Of a stretch of 64,000 nucleotides of DNA, positions 1 through 37,900 are shown piece by piece. Every line of letters begins with the position of its first letter. Positions within the stretch are counted from its first letter, which is position 1. The DNA comes from Portunus trituberculatus (lineage: Eukaryota > Arthropoda > Malacostraca > Decapoda > Portunidae). The notes beneath the pieces were generated by a model that was not told where the DNA came from, searched no databases, and saw nothing but the letters and a program-made list of their open reading frames with translations. The stretch is from NCBI RefSeq assembly GCF_017591435.1, contig NC_059289.1, positions 9,237,347-9,301,346 on the forward strand. The letters are read 5' to 3'. Both the position numbers and the translations under genes were made by a program.

Positions 1-357
1 GTTTCTTTTTGTCTTATTTTTCCATTTATGAATCTGTAGAACAATTTTGGTTGTTCCTTACATTTTTCGACAATGTCCTTTTCATAGTTCTTTTCTTCTT
101 CCTTTCTCACCTTAGCATATTCATTTCTTGCTGTTTTGAAGTTTTCCTTATTTTCTGGATTTCTGTTTCTTCTCCACCTTTTCCATGCTCCATCTCGTTT
201 CTCCTTTGCCCTAGCACATCTTGCATTAAACCAATCTTTCTTTCCTTCTTCTTTAGGTCTATATTTTGGAACATATTCCTGACCCCAGTTTTGTATATTT
301 CCAAAAATAAGTTATATTTCTCTTGAACCGTTAATGAGTTTTCCATCTCCTCCCAGT

Positions 358-1231
358 TTACGTTTTAAAATAGTTCTTGAGATTCTCAATATCAGCCTTT
401 CTGTAATTTAATCGGTCTCCTTTGTATGATTCATCTCTATCTTCCTTTCCTTCTTCTATATCCATCTCTAATATTACATGGTCACTCTTTCCCAATGGGC
501 ACTTGTATCTTATATCATCGTTAATTGGTATATCCCTTGTAAAAACTAGGTCTAATCTTGCCGGCTCATCGTTTCCTCTGAATCTTGTGTTTTCCTTTAC
601 TCTTTGGACCATCAAATTATCTATCATTAGGTTCAGGAATCTATCTCCCAGGCATCTTCCCCATACCACTTTCATAATTTTCCCAGTCTACCTCCTTACA
701 GTTGAAATCTCCTATCAATATCACTTTTCTCCTTTCCTTAATGATTCTTGTAAGACTCCTTATTGTGTCATCTATCATGTCTCTATATTCTTGGTTAGTC
801 CATGAGTTTGTTTTGGTGGCACATATGTTCCAATGATTGTTAACTCCTTTTTGTTAATATGCATCTTAACATACAGTATTTCTGATTTTCCTTCCCCAAA
901 CTCCACTTGATTTACCACTATCTCCTTCCTTAACATCATCATGACTCCTCCTCCTCCTTTACCCACTCTCTCTCCTCCATATATTATACCTTTTATCTAT
1001 GTCTATTTTTATTGCCTCATTTAACTTTGTTTCCACCAGGCATACAATATCTGGTTCTTCTTTCTTTATGTAATCTCTTAATTCTAATTTACTAGATAAA
1101 ATCCCATCTATGTTTGTATACATCATTTTTAATCTCTTGTTCTTATCATTTTTAGTTAAACTTGCTCCATTCTTTTCTCTTCTTTCTCTTTTATATACCA
1201 TTTCCTTATCCTGTCTCCTATAATTCTCCAA
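358..1231 (-). pseudogene. AP endonuclease domain remnant of LINE A ORF2
   Basis: Three minus-strand open segments (959-1231, 775-966, 358-675) cover the endonuclease that nicks target DNA for target-primed reverse transcription. Visible motifs are the N-terminal MYTNIDG strand, the ETKLNEA segment with the metal-binding glutamate, YVPPK, and the C-terminal CPLGKSDHV with the catalytic SDH. The GDFN motif falls in a frame-broken stretch near 700. Frame changes between segments make it non-functional. Confidence 0.8.
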
Positions 1232-1316
1232 AAAAATGCCTTCTTCTCCTCCTCTGACCTTTCATTATTTTTTCTCTTGCTTCTGCCACCAGTTCATTGT
1301 GTCTCTTCCTTTCCTC

Positions 1317-1870
1317 CTAGTTTCTATTTTTCTTTATATATATATCTTTGCAACCTTCTGTTTCTCTGAGTTTCGTTTTTTTATATAGTACTTCTTCTGC
1401 TGCTGCTTGTGATTTTAGTAATATCTTAATTGGTCTCACTGTTCCTTCTTGATATGGTCCCATTCTATGGATTTCTTCTACTTCCTCTTCTAAGTTCTGT
1501 CTATCCTCGTCATTCAGATGTTTTAGTAGGTCTTTTACTGATTTCATTTCGTCTTTTTCCCTTCTTGGTCTATATTTAACATTTTTTCTTTCAGTCCAAA
1601 AATAATTACACTCTTCTTTTTTTCCAATTTCTCTTACTAAATTTTCTTTTTCTTGAGGACTCCTATCATTTTGCTTGTCATATTTTCATCTCTTTCTTGT
1701 AACTGTTCTTGAAATACTTCTTGAAATGATTCCTTGTCTTTCTTATCTTGGATTCTCCATGCTTGTACTTCTTTTTTAATCACGTCTTGTACTCTTTCTT
1801 CTTCTTTGTTAACTAGATCTTTTAGCTTTTCTTTTTCTTTCTCGGCTTTACCGAGTCCTTCTTCCATCAA
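1317..1870 (-). pseudogene. ORF1 C-terminal remnant of LINE A
   Basis: Two minus-strand open segments (1637-1870 and 1317-1547) encode a lysine/glutamate-rich coiled coil followed by a conserved block (RMGPYQEGTVRPIKILLKSQ) that recurs in every ORF1 in this window. By position and composition this is the LINE's RNA-binding ORF1 protein. The frame breaks between the two segments. Confidence 0.7.
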
Positions 1871-1926
1871 TTTCTTATAGTTCGCTATTTGGACTTTTAA
1901 TTCTTCATTTTCGGTTCTTAGCCTTA

Positions 1927-1942
1927 GTGTGTGTGTGTGTGT
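1927..1942. repeat. (GT)8 microsatellite joining LINE A and LINE B
   Basis: Eight GT units lie exactly between the truncated 5' end of LINE A and the 3' tail of LINE B. The tail of B reads as two copies of a TACCTAATTGTA-type unit on the plus strand. Confidence 0.95.
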
Positions 1943-2553
1943 ATCTACCTAATTGTATTTACCTAATTGTAACATACGGGAAAAGAGCTATGCTCGTACT
2001 GTCCCGTCTCCATATCTACTAATGTCCAGCTTTTTCTTAAAATCATGAATATTCCTTGCGTTGACCACTTCCACGTCTAAACTATTCCATGCTTCCACCC
2101 TTCTATGAGGGAAGCTATATTTTTTCACATCTCTCCTATAAGTGGCCATTTTAGTTTTTCCCATGCCCTCTCGACATTCTTTCATTCCACATACACAGAT
2201 CTTCCCTATCCATTTTTCCATGCCAATCATCACTCTGTATATTGCTATCAGGTCTCCCTTTCTCTTCTGTTTTCCAGGGTGGAAGTTGCATTCTGTTCAG
2301 TCTGTCTTCATAAGTCAAATCTCTTAAGTCAGGCACCATTTTGTTGCAGCCCTCTGTACTTTCTCTAGTTTCCTTATGTGTTTCTTTAAGTTCGAGCCCA
2401 CTGTATTGTTGCATATTCAAGCCTTGGTCTTATCATTGCAGTAATTATTTTCTTCATCATTTCTTCATCTAAATATCTGACGCCACTCTTATGTTCCTCA
2501 ATAAGTTCAATACTTCTCCAATTATTTTGTTTATATGTCTCTCTGGCGATAGG

Positions 2554-3632
2554 TCATTGGTAATTGTCACCCCAAGGTCTTTTCTTCATGACTGGTTTTA
2601 TGTCTTCATTTCCTATCTTGTACATACTCCTGATTCTTCTTTCACTCTTGCCAAACTCTAATTTCTTGCATTTTGTCGTGTTGAACTCCATTTGCCATGT
2701 ACAGCTCCATTTCCATATTCTGTCCAAGTCTTCCTGGAGTAGTTCGCAATCTTTGTCACATCTCACTTTTCTTAACAATTTTGCATCGTCTGCAAATAGG
2801 CTCACATAACTGGACACCCCATCCACCATGTCATTTATGTAGACGCGAACATTACTGGTGCCAACACTGATCCCTGTGGAACTCCACTCTCCACCAAGCC
2901 CCATTCTGATGGTCTGTCCTTAATTATTGTTCTCATTTCTCTTCCTACCAAAAGTCTTCCATCCATTTTAGTAAACTGCCATGCACTCCTCCTACCATTT
3001 CAAGTTTCCAGATCAGTCTCTCCGGTGTGGTACCTTATCAAAGGCCTTTTTTAAATCCAGATATATTCCATCAGCCCAACCATCTCTTTCCTGTATTACA
3101 TCTATCACCCTCGAATAGTAACATATCAGGTTTGTCGTGCATGAACGCCCTTTTCTAAAACCAAATTGACACTCACAAAGTATGTCATTTTTCTCCAAGA
3201 AGTCTGTCCATCTATTCTTCACCACCCTCTCACACATCTTAGCTACCACACTTGTAAGTGACACTGGTCTATAGTTCAATGGGTCCCTCTTGTTACCTGC
3301 TTTATAGATTGGGACAATGTTAGCTCTTTTCCAGTCTTGGGGCACTACACCTTCCCTTAATGAGGCATCAATTACTTCACAAACTTTTTCTGCCAGTTGC
3401 TCCTGCATTCTCTTAAAATCCATCCTGATACCCCATCAGGTCCCACAGCTTTTCTCACTTCTAAACTCCCCATCATATTCTTGATCTCCTCCACAGTTAC
3501 TTGAAACTCCTTCATAATCCCTTTCTGTTCCATTACCAGTGGTTTGTCAAAAGCAGTCTCCTTTGTGAATACCTTCCAAAGCATCCATTCATAGCCTCTG
3601 CCATTTCCTGGGATCTTCACTGCATACTCCAT
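2554..3632 (-). pseudogene. Reverse transcriptase pseudogene of LINE B
   Basis: Open segments at 3372-3632, 3013-3423 and 2554-2904 carry successive RT motifs: AVGPDGVSG, WKRANIVPIYK, NYRPVSLTSV, QFGFRKGRSCTTNL, YLDLKKAFDKVPH and LFADDAKLL (the FADD catalytic box). Frame changes separate the segments. Confidence 0.85.
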
Positions 3633-4026
3633 TTACTTCTAAACTTTCAATACTTTCTCTATTTTTGATGTTGTTGTTCACATGTCTGTAAAAAACCTTG
3701 GTTGGTCTTTACATTTATCAATTATATCCTTTTCTTGTTTCTTTCTTTCTTCTCTTCTAATCAACACATATTCATTTCTTGCTCTTTTGTAACTTTCCCA
3801 CTGCTTAATCCGTCTTTTCCTTCTCCACCTCTTCCATGCATCCTCTTTTCTTGTTCTAGCCTTTTCACATCTATCGTTAAACCAGTCCTGCTTTCCAACT
3901 TCTCTATGTTGTCTTATTGGTACAAATTTTTCTCACCTTCTTTGTATATTTTATAAATTCCTTCCACTTTTCATTTGCTCCTTAGCACTCTTGAATTTCA
4001 TCAATTTGTCTCTTGAAAGAATTTCT

Positions 4027-4394
4027 TTAGGTTTCCAAAATCTGTCTTGGCATAATTCCATCTTCCACTTTATATTCTTCATTTCTTCTAGATTTCTCTT
4101 CATCTATCACCTTGAACTCCAAAACTGCATGATCACTCTTTGCTAAAGGGCACTCCACCCTCATCTCCTCAATGACCATTGGCTCTGTACTAAAGACCAA
4201 GTCCAGTCTTGACGATGCTCCCTCTCCTCCAAACCTAGTATCTTCTTTGACCCACTGAGTTAACACATTTTCCATTGCCAGTGTCAATAGTGTATTTCCC
4301 CATGTTGTCTCTGATCCTTCCATTGACCAGTCCTCCCAACACACCTCTTTACAATTAAAATCTCCCATCATTATAGTTCGTTCACAGCCACCCA
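4027..4394 (-). pseudogene. Endonuclease C-terminal half of LINE B
   Basis: An open minus-strand segment with GDFNCKEVCWEDW, SSRLDLVFST and CPLAKSDHAVLEF. These are the C-terminal catalytic motifs of the AP-type endonuclease of CR1/Jockey-type LINEs. The N-terminal half is missing because the copy is 5'-truncated at the adjoining (TG)n. Confidence 0.82.
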
Positions 4395-4416
4395 TGTGTG
4401 TGTGTGTGTGTGTGTG
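4395..4416. repeat. (TG)11 microsatellite at the 5' end of LINE B
   Basis: Eleven TG units lie directly against the truncated 5' end of LINE B. Confidence 0.95.
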
Positions 4417-4880
4417 GTGACATGTGAAAGTACCAACCTGATATATAGTAGATAGTTAGGCACAAATATGTACTGCATGTATATAGGTTTGATTTTGCAC
4501 TTGTTTTCCTTTATGTAAGATGGAAGGGAAAATAAGTCCACTGAATGTGTCAGCCCTAGAAGAGTGTAGTCTACAGGGTTGTGCAAAATTTGAAGGTGTC
4601 TTGAGAACTCCCTCTTGAAATAGTTCAAGGCAGAAGTCTGGAGGATTACAGAAGCAAGAAAGAAGTTCCAGTGTTTTCCAGAAAAGGGATGATAGACTGA
4701 GAATATTGTTTAAATATTGCATTAGTGAAGTGGACTAAATAAGTGTGAAATAGTGAAAGAATGTCTTCTGCATTGAAGCTGCTGGAAGAGAGGATAAGAC
4801 CTCACTGTACTCAGAGAGGAAACCTTGTAGCCAATTACCATCCTTCATATACTGACACTGAATTTTTTTCTCCCTAACAG
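4417..4880. other. PKC intron sequence with no recognised element
   Basis: About 460 bp of AT-rich, apparently unique sequence separate LINE B from the first visible PKC exon. It ends in a pyrimidine-rich tract and CTAACAG, the 3' splice site. I see no coding signal in it. Confidence 0.6.
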
Positions 4881-32987
<28,107 letters not shown>

Positions 32988-33562
32988 AGAAGTGCAGCAG
33001 AGTAAGTTTGATTCTATTTTATATTATTTTGTTGTAACTTGATTTGTAGAAAATCATTTGTAATTTGAATGGTGCTTTGGTAAATCTTAAGCATATTAGT
33101 AACAAATTGTCAGCAGCTGGCCTATACTATGGAGGAGACTGCTCAGGTTCAAGATAAATAGATTGATAAGTAAATACATCTATGTACATGGTACAGACAC
33201 TCAACCCTCAGCTGTTATAGAGTGAGACAGTGGCAGTAGTTGTCCTGCAGACAACATCTGGTGTATGGTGTGTGTGCCCAAAGACCTCCACTGCTGTAGT
33301 GTCTTGGACAACAGCACAATTATTGGGTGGTAAGCCCAGGACTCAGCTGCTTTTTAATTTGCAACAAACATGATCTGGTTATATGTTGTGGAAATTTTTA
33401 TTGTTTAAAGGATTTTAAAATTATGATGAACATTTCATTATCTGCCAAGAAATTTTCAGTCATGATGGTGGTTGTTCATTTGGAAATATTAAATTTTTAT
33501 GAGATGTTTAGTGTGATGTAGAACCCTCAATAACAGAGGGTTGAGTGAATAGATACAAGATT

Positions 33563-33564
<2 letters not shown>
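32988..33564 (+). other. PKC 3' UTR or downstream sequence
   Basis: No coding signal. A perfect 5' splice consensus GTAAGTTT begins at 33002, so a 3' UTR intron may start here. I cannot place the polyadenylation site. Confidence 0.5.

Positions 33565-33631
<67 letters not shown>
33565..33631. repeat. (TA)n left of a mariner-type MITE
   Basis: About 33 TA units ending in ACATACAGG at the MITE terminus. Confidence 0.93.
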
Positions 33632-33633
<2 letters not shown>

Positions 33634-33635
<2 letters not shown>

Positions 33636-33925
33636 CAGGTAACTCGATTTATGCGATAGATGTGTTCCAAGAGGCATCGCATATATCAAAATTCGCATAA
33701 AACAAACTTGTAATTCTCATAAGAAACAATAGATAATAAGGGGGATGCAGGATGTGGTCCAAAAAAGTTAGAACAAAATACTCTATTTATTTGGCTAAAT
33801 TAACATGCTGGGCTAAATCGCGTATAAGCAAACCAATCTCGCAAATTTAATTAATTATAATATTTTTTCGGTCGCGTATTAACAAAAATGCGTATATTGA
33901 ACACAGGTAAATCAAGAGTTACCTG

Positions 33926-33927
<2 letters not shown>
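33634..33927. mobile_element. Tc1/mariner-type MITE (about 294 bp)
   Basis: The termini TACAGGTAACTCGATTTATG and, read inward from the right, TACAGGTAACTCTTGATTTA are inverted copies. (TA)n flanks the left and TATAT then (TG)n the right. No transposase. The CAGGTAACTC end and TA target resemble mariner/pogo MITEs. Confidence 0.65.

Positions 33928-33931
<4 letters not shown>

Positions 33932-33986
<55 letters not shown>
33932..33986. repeat. (TG)27 microsatellite
   Basis: It lies between the mariner-type MITE and the Penelope-like remnant. Confidence 0.95.
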
Positions 33987-33987
<1 letters not shown>

Positions 33988-34031
33988 TCTTGTTGAAGTC
34001 TATAGCAACTTGAGCATTATTTTTTTTTGAA

Positions 34032-34736
34032 AGGACAAGGTTGAGCCTTGTGTCATATATTACAAGTCATGCAAAACAGCTGTTTCCCTCCAGTGAGCCC
34101 CTTGCAGGAAGTAAACATTGTGTACCAACACAAATGCACTGTTGATGACTGTAGTCATCTAAATTCAAGGTACATCAGCTTCACAACTACAGCCCTGTTA
34201 AAAAGGATCACTGCTCACCTCCAAGATGGCACAATATGCCGCCACTACGTCAGCGAGCACGACATCGTGCTCAAGAGAAAGCACATGGAGCAAAACACTG
34301 AAATCCTCGAAAAAGTTAACAACATCAAGAGACTCAGGATGATGGAAGCTACGCTCATATATTTAGTGAAACCTACTATCAACATCCAACAGTAACCAGA
34401 AGTTTCTCTGCCCTCCAAACATTAGCCCCAGCCAAGCTGCAAGCTGATTGGCTCTCACAGCCCCATACACCTACTGCATCCGCCACGAGTAGTCATAAGA
34501 TGTTCTACCTGCCCAGTCTTCTCACTCTTCTGAAGATGGTCCAGGCAGGACCGAAAGACATCTCGAGAGCAATATGGATTTTGGCGCACTCCTCCAGAAT
34601 CTACAAGCAGACAAATGCACCCTTGTGCAAAAAATACAAAAGCTCCTTTCAAAAAAGAATAATGCTCAAGTTGCTATAGACTTCAACAACACAAGCATAC
34701 TCAACAGCCTCCTGCCACCCCCCTAAAAAAAAAAAA
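34032..34736 (+). mobile_element. Penelope-like element, 3' fragment
   Basis: It contains the GIY-YIG endonuclease end of a Penelope-like retroelement (see the ORF at 34048) followed by about 340 bp of 3' non-coding sequence ending in a poly(A)-rich run at 34723. The reverse transcriptase part is missing, presumably by 5' truncation near the (TG)n. Confidence 0.65.
34048..34395 (+). pseudogene. GIY-YIG endonuclease domain of a Penelope-like element
   Basis: 115 codons: NIVYQHKCTVDDC (GIY strand and cysteines), SRYISFTTTALLKRITAHLQ (YIG position, here YIS), ICRHYVSEHD, then IKRLRMMEATLIYLVKPTIN and the terminal NIQQ. Spacing of VY, YI(G)xT, the arginine-containing helix, the metal-binding Glu in MMEA and a terminal PxIN fits the Penelope GIY-YIG module. 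The Gly-to-Ser change and the missing RT make it non-functional. Confidence 0.65.
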
Positions 34737-34738
34737 AA

Positions 34739-34744
<6 letters not shown>

Positions 34745-34820
<76 letters not shown>
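34745..34820. repeat. (TA)38 microsatellite
   Basis: It follows the A-rich end of the Penelope-like fragment. Confidence 0.95.
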
Positions 34821-34823
<3 letters not shown>

Positions 34824-34911
34824 TAGAAGATCACTAATAATTGAAAGCATATCATCAGCCTTTCAACCCCACCATAAAAGGGAAAATGTGAACATTAAAC
34901 AAAAATGATGA

Positions 34912-34913
<2 letters not shown>

Positions 34914-34985
<72 letters not shown>
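34914..34985. repeat. (TA)36 microsatellite
   Basis: A second TA run, 94 bp after the first. The intervening 94 bp (TGGTAGAAGATCACTAATAA ...) shows no recognisable element. Confidence 0.93.
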
Positions 34986-34987
<2 letters not shown>

Positions 34988-37900
34988 ATGTTTGTTTTAT
35001 TCTAGAGGAGCTCACTCAGACTTTCACTTTTCAGGTACAAAGTACCATTGTCTTCAAGAATGATGGTATGCCAAATTTGGAAAGCCAGAGTTTTCTATCA
35101 TTGGAGGCTACAAATTAACAAAGTGATCAAAGCTATATAAACAAAGAATGATTTTTTTAACCCTTTTAATTGCACAAAAATTTTGATGTCAATAAGCACA
35201 ACAAAGAATGGATGCATCATATTCTTTTCTCATCCCTGACAAATGAATTCATAAAGATTTATGGAAATAACTGAAATTGTGAAAGTTTTATTGATTTTTA
35301 TTATTTTAAGAGAGAGAGAGAGAGAGAGAGAGAATATTTCATGAAAGAAAATTTTATTTATTCATTTTTTTTTTTTTTGTGTGTGTAAAGTATAAGATAA
35401 ATTTTTATTACAGATGTTACTATTTACTATGATGCACTTTTTTAGTGCATCATGTTTTGCAAATATTATACGGAATAAGTTAAAATGAAGAATATTACAA
35501 AAAAGAAGTGACCAATTGTTATTTTATTTATTTTGCTTGTTTCTTATAATAGTGTTAAGAATGGAAATGTCTGTCGATGTCTCTCTGCATGAGGGAACAA
35601 AATTTGATGGCGTTTTGACATTATGAATACTTTTTGACCAGTAGATAGGAGTCAGGTATATGTATGATTTGAATTAAAGAGAAGTAAGAGTACTTTAAAC
35701 AAAACCTGGAACATGTTTGGTATCTGTAATGCCAGGTTTATAATGATGAAGTAAAGTGCTCCAACTCATTCAGCACTGCTAGTCTGATGCCTGACGTTAG
35801 GACATGACAAGTTGCACTTGGGGGCAGAACAAATGAAGAGGGTTGTGTCATTTTTTAAGATTATTGTCTTCATGTGGAAATACTGTGTAGTGATATATTT
35901 ATCTTGGTTATTATAAAAGCATATTGCTAAAAAAGTGGTGCACAAAGAATGGATTGAGTATCTTTAGAACACTCACAGCCACTGAAGTCGTCTGTTGAGG
36001 AAGATTTGAAAGTGCAGTAGTGTTCAGTCTACTGTCTACCAGGAGGCCACAGCAACATTAGTAGGCAAATATATACTCAGGTGCAGAAAACACACTATTT
36101 AAAGGTTCTTACCTTTTGCATTTGTTCATCCCAGGCTGCAACAGTGGGCTTGCTTATTTACCAATGCAAGTTCACATGTGAAGGGATTAGTAGGTATTTA
36201 GTACTTGGGTACAGTATTTTATTTATGTGAAATGAGAAAATGGAGTTTACTACAAGGTGCACATTATTTAATTATTGTAATGCTGATCCCTTCACATATC
36301 TACAGAAACAGTAGTGGAGGATTTATACTATTGTAGCCAATGTGACAGTAATATGCTTTTTGTAGTTTTGAAATGACATACAACTGTGGTATGTCTAATT
36401 ATTACTAAACTTCCTCAGCATTAAGATTGAGGGTGCAGTTCAAGAGCTATTATAAAAAGATATTTATGAATTAATATTCAGGATAGAACAGATTAAGGTC
36501 CACAATGTGATGAATGATCATATGAACTCAGATCACTAATGAATTTCACCATCAGAAAAAGAAAAAAAGAAAAGAAGAAGCAAGCAAGCAAGTAAGTTCC
36601 AATTGAGATATAATGACCTTACATGATACAGGAAACCAAAAAGATGATGTACGTACACATATGTGCAAAATTCTCCGTGCAGAGTAGAAGGGGAAGAACC
36701 CCTTACCTATCCCACCTCACCCCTGAATGTTGGTGTGTGTTTGAGCATATGTGTCAAGTAACAGGTGGCGATGGTGTGAGTGTCGCAGCCTTGAGAGTTT
36801 TCCCTGCTGATTCACAGGCCATTATTATTCAATTAACACATCATGTAGTATCTTCCCCCAATGTTACAGCACCATACACCAGTCTTTGGGTGTGGAATAT
36901 TCATAGATAGACAAAAAAGCATGTATCATTCATTAGTTTTGATTAACAATGAATGTGACAAAATTAGGTTCCCTAAATGATACGAATCATAGTATCTGTC
37001 AATAGGAGAGTACCCAATCTCGTGAGTTTTCAGTGTTGGCTGGCTGGTTTAATTCAGGAGTGGGTCAGCTTCATCTCACGGTATAGAGGTGTCGTCTCAA
37101 AACACTATATTGCAATGTATCTATTGATTTACCATGCTTTTTACTCCTAGTATTTTTCTGTTGTTATTTTGCTATGGTATTTCTTTATAGTTACCTTAGT
37201 TTATGCGACCAGCATCATTATATAGAGCAAAATATAGTTGCTGGGTGTACCAAGCTCTTTAATTTTTAGAGACTTTATATGGCACAAAATCTTAACACAC
37301 ATTTCACCTCACCTCTGCAGAGGTTAATGGTTCACAAGGAAAGTATACAGTTATTATTATTATTTTTTTTATGAGAAAAAAAGAAAATTTGCAGCCAAGA
37401 CCAAAATAGCCCGAGGATGCTGCAGTGCTTTTATTACTGTATTCCTAAGCTGTGTCTTGCTATAGCCTGAACATGGTATGCCCTTAGACTAAATATTACT
37501 AGTCAGGATGGCTACTGTCCATTAGCTAGGTCTCTGTTAGGTCTCTGTGACGTTGAACAGGTCTATGCAGAATGAATTGGTTGGCAATAGACAATCTTAT
37601 TTTCAGGCTTTGATTTCTATGTTATGAAAATAAACTCATTTATGGGACTTATATGTTCATGGTTTCTTGTAGTCTACTTTCTAACCTAGAAGGAAAGAAA
37701 AATATCATAATAACTTTGAGTTATCAATTGAGTAACTAAGCAATTTTTGTTCCGGGGATTGAGATGGTATAAAAAAAACACACTGCATGGTTATATCCTT
37801 AATTTTACTATTGAGGCATTTATGCCATAGGTATGTGTCTAAAAATTTATTTTAATGTATTGGTATGTGATAGTAGAATATTAAAAAATCTAGGATATCC

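Larger units (their letters stand above)
1..1926 (-). mobile_element. LINE A: CR1-like non-LTR retrotransposon, family 1 fragment
   Basis: Read on the minus strand, this holds the second half of ORF1 (coiled coil, then a basic C-terminal segment), the start of an AP-type endonuclease (MYTNIDGILSSKLELRDYI) and its C-terminal part (DLVFTRD, CPLGKSDHVILE), and then the linker before the reverse transcriptase. The window edge cuts it there. The 5' end is truncated inside ORF1 and abuts (GT)8 at 1927. Several frameshifts break the reading frames. It matches D, E and F in the PKC intron throughout. On the minus strand it lies directly downstream of the tail of LINE B, so the two form a head-to-tail pair joined by the microsatellite. 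Confidence 0.85.
1943..4394 (-). mobile_element. LINE B: CR1-like retrotransposon, family 2, 5'-truncated
   Basis: A minus-strand element running from the C-terminal half of the endonuclease (GDFNCKEVCWEDW) through the reverse transcriptase (PLNYRPVSLTSV, QFGFRKGRSC, DLKKAFDKVPH, LFADDAKLL) to a 3' tail with two copies of TTAGGTAAATACAA. Its 5' end is truncated and abuts (TG)11 at 4395, while the 3' end abuts (GT)8 at 1942, so dinucleotide repeat flanks both sides. It is almost identical to LINE G in the PKC intron, which lies in the opposite orientation, and shares frameshifts with it. Confidence 0.88.

Noticed and set aside
1..4394. PKC start codon and first exons
   Set aside because: I looked for C2-coding exons left of 4881 and found only LINE sequence on the minus strand. 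The 5' part of the gene must be outside the window.
34527..34565. Possible hammerhead ribozyme in the Penelope-like fragment (CTGAAGA, GGTCC/GGACC stem, GAAA)
   Set aside because: The core resembles a hammerhead, but there is an unpaired U before the stem, U7 is A, and I could not find stems I and III with a cleavage site.
36623..36910. 95-codon open frame in the PKC downstream region
   Set aside because: No recognisable domain, no splice or regulatory support, and its length is expected by chance in this much sequence.
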